A stretch of 64,000 nt of DNA from assembly GCA_004329165.1 (NCBI GenBank), contig CM014737.1, positions 11,466,030-11,530,029 on the forward strand, in the 5' to 3' direction. This stretch comes from Spatholobus suberectus (taxonomy: Eukaryota; Streptophyta; Magnoliopsida; Fabales; Fabaceae). This document shows, in pieces, positions 58,486 through 64,000 of the stretch. Both the position numbers and the translations under genes were made by a program. The notes beneath the pieces were generated by a model, which saw nothing but the letters and a program-made list of their open reading frames with translations, ran no database searches and was not told the origin of the DNA. Position 1 is the stretch's first letter, and each line of letters opens with the position of its first letter.

Positions 58486-60050
58486 GTATTATTGTAGAGC
58501 ACAAAGATAACAGAAGAAGGGGGGTTGAATTGTGTTATAACAAATTTTCACAAATCTTTTGTTAACTTTGCATCGTTTGAAGTAAGATCAAAAAGGTTCT
58601 CAAAAACATTTTGTAAGACAGACGAAAGCTGCAAGACAAACTGAAAAGCATACAGAATATATACTGGTTCGTCTCACCCCAGAGACTACATCCAGTTCTT
58701 GGCAACAACCAAGTTCCATTAACTTTTTCAAGTTACAAGTATTCTTTCCACAAGCCTCTTTAGGCTCAACTCAAGTAGTCTTTCACTTGCATCTCCAAGC
58801 AAACACCCAAGTATTCTTTGAATCAAAGTCTCTTCAGGCTTTCACCAATCTTGTTAAGAACGCGTGAGTTACCTCACCGGGTTTAACGTCTTAATAGATG
58901 AATATACAATGAAGTATATTAAAAAAAGGATTTTACAAATAGAGTTTACAAAACCTTTTTCTTTTCTTAAAGCAAATATGATCAGCAATTATGACAACCA
59001 CATCAACAGCAACAGCAACTTTCAAAAGAGGTCTCTTCTTCTATTTATAGGCTTCAAAAGAGATTTGTTGAGTGCTTTGCAGGAAACGGCCTTCGTCTGA
59101 TGAAGAAAGTCATTGGAGCATCAAATGCAGCATTTAATGCCTTTCACCCACTTGTCATTTGATAAGATAAAGCAGTCTAATTATCTTTTCTCTTCTTGTA
59201 CTCAATATTGTAGCAGTTGTCATGTCCGCTTTCCCGTTCTGACATACGCACATATATTCCTTCTTTTTCGCTGACTATCTTCGAGAGTAGGTATGTAGGC
59301 TTTATACATTTTGAGATAGCTTGCGCTCTAATTGATGTGCAGATCATTTTAGAATGTTGTCATCGTCTGTAAGATTTGTTAGTTACGAAGTTTATCTAAT
59401 TAATAGATAAGACGATATTCATTTTAAAAACATCAGACGATTGTATGCGAACGTATGAACAGACGATTATGTAAGGACATATATAAGTTTAACTGTTTGT
59501 TATTATCAAAATATTTAAGGGTTATAAATTTGTCCTTTATCTTAACATATGTATATATATATATACACACACACACACACATATATGTGTATATATATAT
59601 AAGTATATTTATATGTTGACTCATTATGGCTGTGTTGATGTCGTGTTGTAAGGCATGCATTCATGCATATGTAGGCGGTTGAGGTAGCTGAGCGAGCAGA
59701 CAGTTGAGGTAGCTAACAATGGACCTCATGTTGTGGTACGGATAGGCGGTTGAGGTAGCTAATGATGGGCCTCGTGCCGTGGTGCAAGCGGGCACGTAAC
59801 TTGGATGGCTGAGAGAAGCTTCAGCTTAGATGGGCCTGCAACTATGGGTGGGCTAGTTGACAGGAGCTATGGCTTAGATGAGCCTCCAACCTAATGCCTC
59901 CGGAATGTAGTAAATCTCTCAAGAGTCGTGTCATTTATTTATTGACATGTAGGGGTTGAAAGCATGGTATGTTGTGTTGTGATGTATGTAAACCTATTTC
60001 TTGGTATATTGGATTCCAAATGACTTTGTTAATGGTTTGATGATATGAGT

Positions 60051-60088
<38 letters not shown>

Positions 60089-60544
60089 TTTGTTTCGTAA
60101 GCTTACCCTTGCCTTGCTGTTTTGTTTTGTTATGGTTATTGTGGTTGCTATTGTTGTTGTATGTTGTTATGATTGTGATGATCACGTCATTTTGGCGTGG
60201 GAGCAGAGGAAGAGACTCTAGCAAATCCTGTATCTTAGAGTGGATAGCGGATGTCCCAGCAGGAGAGGTTGAAAGCCCTTTTTGGGTGGAGCTTTTTTGG
60301 AAGCTCTTTTCGTTTCTTTTTAGATTTGATGTATATGTTATATAGTTGACCAGTTATAGGGAATTTTGATTATGTATCTCCTGTGGAATTGTATATAAAC
60401 TAACTTATATGTTGCATTGTTCTATATCATATATGTATGTTTTACATATAGAACGATGATGAGATGATATTTAATATAAATGACTGAATATCTTAATAGA
60501 GTATGAGAATGTGGGTAGTACGGTAGCGACAGAGGATTGTTACA
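56924..60544 (+). repeat. Tekay 3' LTR with nested solo LTR
   Basis: TGTAACACCC...GGATTGTTACA. About 2.56 kb after removing the insertion at 58493-59547. TATAAAAG at 57264-57271; CGCT-N-AGCG words at 57796-58016; (TA)n at 58434-58472 and 60052-60082. It aligns base by base with the 5' LTR through the first kilobase; differences I can see are mainly C/T and G/A. Confidence 0.92.
58493..59547 (-). mobile_element. Solo LTR, family C, in Tekay 3' LTR
   Basis: A 1,055-bp unit TGTAGAGCACAAAG...TTATCTTAACA placed in a TA/TATG microsatellite. Its wording matches 6574-7612: 'gaagaaggggggttgaattg' near the left end, 'atactggttcgtctcacc', 'caagtattctt' repeats and 'aggctttcacca'. A minus-strand TATA (ctatttata, 59040-59048) gives the orientation. 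The 5-bp TSD is not clear (TTTAT-like flanks in a slippage-prone tract). The open frame 58864-59100 is chance. Confidence 0.82.
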
Positions 60545-60823
60545 GGTGGCATGCAGCTTGATATGGCCCACTGATATGATATGATGTCTCAAGAATCCTA
60601 TTAGGTCTAGGCATCAACTTGAATTCTAGGATTTTGAGCTTCTTAAAAAGCTAGTAGAACATGATGTTGGCTAAACTACTTATGTCAACTAATAACTTGT
60701 GGACTTCCTTGTTAGCCAAAAATGCTGTGACAATGAGAGGGTCATCATGGTTCTATAATGTGTCACCGAAGTCAAAATCATTCAAAGACAAAGGCAACGC
60801 TCGTCTTGTGGTAGGGTTAGACA
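60545..60823 (-). pseudogene. Tat protease N-terminal part
   Basis: Minus strand 60823 to 60545: PTTRRALPLSLNDFDFGDTL, 'HDDPLIVTAFLANKEVHKLL', 'VDISSLANIMFY' (retropepsin D-T-G-S region altered), 'LFKKLKILEFKLM'. Adjoins 50861-51118 once the Tekay element is removed. Confidence 0.82.
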
Positions 60824-62227
60824 TGTTGGTGTAAGCCCTAAAGGTCAATACCTTATGGTTTACATTTGTATCTTATTTTGTTTATTTATTAATGATATAA
60901 GGCATTTCATTTATTACGTGTGTATTAGAATGTAATAAGTCCATAGAATAATTTCTTCTTAGATATCCCTAATCAAGTATTATTGTCAATACGAACAACA
61001 ATAATACATTGAGACTAGTATATGAATGAACTGATGACTGCGTATCACGGGTCATGAATATGAGATATCAATTCTTCATATAGGTAAATGATTAAGTGTA
61101 ATGATGTATTAGATTGACCCACTATGAGAACACTATATAGAAGAGTTATAGAAGTGTCATGAACGATTCTCAAAGTGACTATAGTGTATACAATCCTTAG
61201 AGCTGAAATCACTATGATTCCTACATAAGGAATTGTATGTTTTAATGTCATCAAACATTGCCTATGATAAGGTGATTATAAATCTAGTTATTAGACATAA
61301 AACAAATCGTGAAAAGGAATATGAGTGATCTAGATAGGATTTATCCCTCTTTTGTAACAGGAATAATATTTATGGCCCTCTTGACAGAGTACGACAGTTA
61401 TGCATAGCCGTGCTAAATGAGTCAATATGGAATATCGATCTCATTTGTTCTAATGTCATCTCAGGTATCAAGAAATAAATAAATTGAACTATACAAGGAT
61501 GACATGATGTATGCCTTGTGTTTAATTTTGATATTTGGACAAAGGGACTAAGTTACACGAGAACATATGTCATAGAAAGGTTATGTCAAATCACAAACAT
61601 TCTTATTACTTGGGTAATAGTCATGTGTTGCTAGATACTACTCACTATTTATAATATTAAATAAGATTTAATATTATTGTCAATGTAATGAGAACCTACA
61701 AGGGTCACACACATAGAGCAAATTAAAGGAGAAAAAAGAAAGAAATATTAAGTACAATTGTAATATTTCTTAGGGGTTGGGCTGATAAAGTATGAGCCCA
61801 CTTAAAAGAAAAGTCCAAATAATGAGGAACAGTACGTCATGTTTCTTATGGGCCAAACTCTTAATGTAAGAGTTGGATATTGCTAGGTTAAAGTGCTAGG
61901 GAGTTCCTATATAGGTAGCGCCTGAAGCCCTAAAAGGCATTATTTCTCTAGCTATACTATACTTAGTGTGCTTGAGAAACTATAGTCATTGTAGGCATTT
62001 TTTAAAATGCAGCTAATATTACCCTCCCTCCCTTAATCTTGAGACAATTGAGGAGTCTGCTCATATGGACTCAGTAGAGGTTCAACTCATGATTGTTAAA
62101 CTATGTAGCTGACAACAGTATCATGCTCCAAGAGGTAAACTCATAAACACAGCTTTATGCACTTTCACCTAAATCTAATGTTAGGAAATTTTTTCACCGC
62201 GGTTGTTTTGGTCCGCATTTCCTAACA
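60824..62227. mobile_element. Solo LTR, 1.4 kb, copia-like
   Basis: TGTTGGTGTAAGCCC...CATTTCCTAACA, inserted in the Tat gag-protease region (Tat homology resumes at once on the right). The ends are inverted, TGTTGG/CTAACA. The TSD is imperfect: AGACA (left) against AGATG (right), or ACATG against AGATG if the unit starts two bases later. A further near-perfect inverted pair, tgttaggaaat...atttcctaaca, lies at 62179-62227. No coding region; superfamily uncertain. Confidence 0.75.
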
Positions 62228-62440
62228 AGATGCTCTTATACCAGAAGAAGTAGTCAAGACCTCCTTGGCATGTCTTTTTTGTCACTATTCGAGGGTCCTC
62301 CACTAGAAAATTCATCCACAATAACATATATAATCTTGTGACTATAGGATGGAGAATGAGTCGACAATCTGTGCGACAACCATGGTGACTATTTGCATGG
62401 TGAAGCATACAATACCATCTATATATCAAAATCATCTTGT
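62228..62440 (-). pseudogene. Tat gag C-terminal remnant
   Basis: Minus strand: YCMLHHANSHHG (zinc-knuckle-like C.. H...H region) and, in another frame, 'FSSGGPSNSDKK' followed by KRHAKEVL, the linker between Tat gag and protease. Badly decayed. Confidence 0.6.
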
Positions 62441-62689
62441 GCCAACCGAGGTGGTGTATAGTTTCTAGTAGGACAATGTCAATACAAAGATCTTCCCCTT
62501 CTTTCGTTGAGCCAGGGCTAAATATTAGCCTCCCTGTTTAATTATCCTTTGCTAGTCTCCTTGAGCCGAATTTCATCTGTTCTTTGAATTACCTCGTTAT
62601 AAGCCTAAAAGTGAAAAACAATTTTGTCCCTCTTGATTGGAATTAAGAGATCTGCTCTTACATGCTACTTATGGCTAAATTCTAAGTTT
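62441..62689. other. Unassigned interval
   Basis: Minus-strand traces (FKEQMKFGSRRLAKDN) may still be Tat gag, but I cannot confirm it. No gene. Confidence 0.35.
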
Positions 62690-63416
62690 GGGGTTGCTTA
62701 AGGATAAGCAACAACTTAACTTTGAGGTGAGGGTACAGTAACATTAAACTTTTCCCGTCTATATATATGAATGTGCAAAAAAACAAAACAAAAAAAAAAG
62801 AAAAAAAAAAGAAGAAATTTAACTTTTTTTACATTTACGTTTTTTGTTACTATAAACAAATGGGGATGAAAAGTTGGCAAGCAAAAATATTAATGCCAAG
62901 CAATTAACAGTAGTGATGATATGACTGAAATTATGCTTGTGGTAGTCCCTTAATTTCAATAGCTTAGCCTAGTTCTAAACATTCCTACCCACTAGTGACC
63001 TTAGCCTTATTACAACCTAGAAAGACCTTTTGAGTGTGTGCACTTGTTTTGTAATATTAATTTTAGACTCTTGTCAAGCATATGGTGGGAATAACATGTG
63101 ATGATGTTGAGTGTAAACAGAACCCAAATATTGGTGAGTTAAGTAAAAACACTTAATCCTGAGGAGAGTAAAGCAGGTAGAGAGTGCAGGCAGCAGATTT
63201 ACTATCTTGTGTTAACTTGTTTTATTCTTGGAGGGAATTATGACTCTTAAGACTAAGTTGGCTAAATATATGTCTAAGACTGTTTTGGAAAAAAGAGCAA
63301 TTATTAATTATGATTGATTGGAAATGTATTTGAATTGAGGCTGAAGGATATGCTCCAACCCTTTTTGTGCAAAATATTTTTTTGCTTGAGGACAAGCAAA
63401 ATCTTAAGCTTGGAGT
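62690..63416 (+). other. 3' internal end of another LTR element
   Basis: Two stem-loop words typical just before the PPT of Athila-type elements: gttgctt-aaggat-aagcaac (62692-62711) and ttgctt-gaggac-aagcaa (63381-63398). The second is followed by a purine tract, 'cttaagcttggagt', leading into an LTR start at 63417. An A-rich tract lies at 62776-62812. No ORF of note. Confidence 0.55.
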
Positions 63417-64000
63417 TGTGATAAATCTATATTTTATGTAGATTTATAGAACAAGTTCACATGATTTTTGCATTAGCTCATAGAAATCTTGTGAGAAAAT
63501 AGACCATTAATGAAGAATTTCATATGATGTGCATTTCTAAGCTTTTTATTTAAAATTACATAAATTGCCTTAATTTTGTTGGATTTTATGAAGGAAGTTA
63601 GTTGAGCAGAGAAAAGAAATATAGTCCACAAGCATAGAGAAGTATTATACTTATCAAAGTGGACCTTAAAGAAGCAAGAACCAAGGTGAGGACTACAAAA
63701 AAAGCCTATAAGCACAAGAACGAGCCAAAAAAGAAACTTGAAACGTAAAACGGAGTGCACAAGGCTGCATCCGCTCGGCAGGCATTGCTCTGGAGCTATC
63801 CCACCCTGCGTGTTGTGCAGCCTGCCCAGCACCAAAACAGAGCGAATTCTTTTGGAAAAATCGTCCAGCGAGTTTCCAACCTCGCTCGCTATGCGGGTTC
63901 AAGGTCCAACTTTTAATTTTATTTTAATGTCTAATGGCCCTAGATTATGCGGAATGGACCGGGTTAAGCCTCATGCTCCAGAATTCTAAAATTGTATTAC
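63417..64000 (+). repeat. Partial 3' LTR, cut by window end
   Basis: Begins TGTGATAAATCTATA after the PPT-like tract. 63730-63900 is strikingly GC-rich (for example 'catccgctcggcaggcattg'), giving overlapping ORF-like frames on both strands that are not genes. The right end is outside the window. Confidence 0.55.

Larger units (their letters stand above)
51119..60544 (+). mobile_element. Tekay-like chromovirus, internally deleted
   Basis: A complete insertion with TSDs GGTGG (51114-51118, 60545-60549), in the Tat protease. 5' LTR 51119-53438, primer site for initiator tRNA-Met (TGGTATCAGAGC, 53444-53455), gag with zinc knuckles, protease, first part of RT, then integrase with a chromodomain-like C-terminus, PPT, and 3' LTR 56924-60544, which holds a solo LTR. 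RT catalytic core and RNase H are deleted. Chromovirus of the Tekay (Del) clade is inferred from the Met primer, the 'KRLRGKEI'-like and WELE..M C-terminal integrase words. Confidence 0.88.
48691..62440 (-). mobile_element. Tat/Ogre-type Ty3/gypsy element, split
   Basis: Minus-strand pol and gag remnants occur in three pieces (48691-51118, 60545-60823, 62228-62440) separated by a Tekay-like element and a solo LTR. Read on the minus strand, the order is gag, protease, RT, RNase H, integrase, as in Ty3/gypsy. Diagnostic: protease LVDISSLANIMF (D-I-S-S for the family's D-T-G-S), 'SSYRAILGKPTFNALG', RT 'TDLNKHCPKDSYPFPDINRLV', YVDD at 50453-50464, RNase H 'WTLFVNGSSNEKG'. No LTR was identified. 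Many stops. Confidence 0.82.

Noticed and set aside
59548..59610. (TA)n/(CA)n tract as a promoter or origin
   Set aside because: A simple microsatellite within an LTR; nothing else supports a function.
63473..63989. Several overlapping ORFs on both strands
   Set aside because: A GC-rich LTR segment with few stops in any frame; no homology recognised.
1..64000. Host protein-coding, tRNA or rRNA genes
   Set aside because: I looked on both strands and found only transposable-element homology; the tRNA-like words at 18816 and 53444 are primer-binding sites.

Overview
This looks like plant nuclear DNA from an intergenic, repeat-packed region, most likely a papilionoid legume. The evidence is TAATCGATTA-rich SIRE-like copia DNA, Athila-type elements with a tRNA-Asp primer site, and chromovirus LTRs with CGCT-N-AGCG arrays. 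I found no intact host gene, rRNA, tRNA or CRISPR array. Nearly every coding trace is a stop- and frameshift-ridden fragment of a transposable element, so the window is best read as a stack of insertions, several with matching target-site duplications (TSDs). Names used below: family A = Tekay-like chromovirus LTR (TGTAACACC...GTTACA, 2.3-2.8 kb); family B = long AT-rich LTR with TGTAACA-like ends (2.4-3.8 kb); family C = SIRE/copia-like LTR (1.0-1.3 kb).

Layout. 1-1150: piece of a family B LTR. 1885-8052: a decayed Helitron (Rep/PIF1 helicase remnants, hairpin plus CTAG 3' end), itself hit by a hAT-like MITE (4115-4670) and a family C solo LTR (6574-7612). 8053-11683: AT-rich debris with a LINE 3' end. 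11684-12813: start of another LTR. 12814-40932: a SIRE-like copia element on the minus strand (3' LTR, PPT, env-position ORF, RNase H, RT, part of integrase). Its LTR is split by a 21.9-kb CACTA element (13682-35604, TSD TAT). Inside the CACTA sits an Athila-like element (14837-33246), which in turn carries three solo LTRs (15242-17899, 20924-23726, 28083-31841), each with a perfect 5-bp TSD. The 3' part of the CACTA also holds a roughly 0.7 kb + 0.7 kb inverted repeat (33556-34972) with a 6-base spacer.

40933-46750: a family B LTR breaks the copia integrase and is itself broken by an opposite-strand family B copy (42050-44505). 46750-48690: unassigned, with a 202-bp MITE. 48691-62440: a Tat/Ogre-type Ty3/gypsy element on the minus strand (integrase, RNase H, RT, protease, gag in map order), split by a complete but internally deleted Tekay-like chromovirus (51119-60544, TSD GGTGG, its 3' LTR holding a family C solo LTR) and by a 1.4-kb solo LTR (60824-62227). 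62690-64000: 3' internal end and LTR start of a further retroelement, cut by the window edge.

The nesting order gives relative ages: SIRE-like copia, then CACTA, then Athila, then solo LTRs; and Tat, then Tekay, then family C. Both the Athila and the Tekay copies have lost RT and RNase H through internal deletions while keeping both LTRs, so they would need another element's enzymes to move. The items most worth following up are the long inverted repeat within the CACTA, the palindromic AGCG arrays shared by several LTR families, and the exactly resolvable nested insertions.
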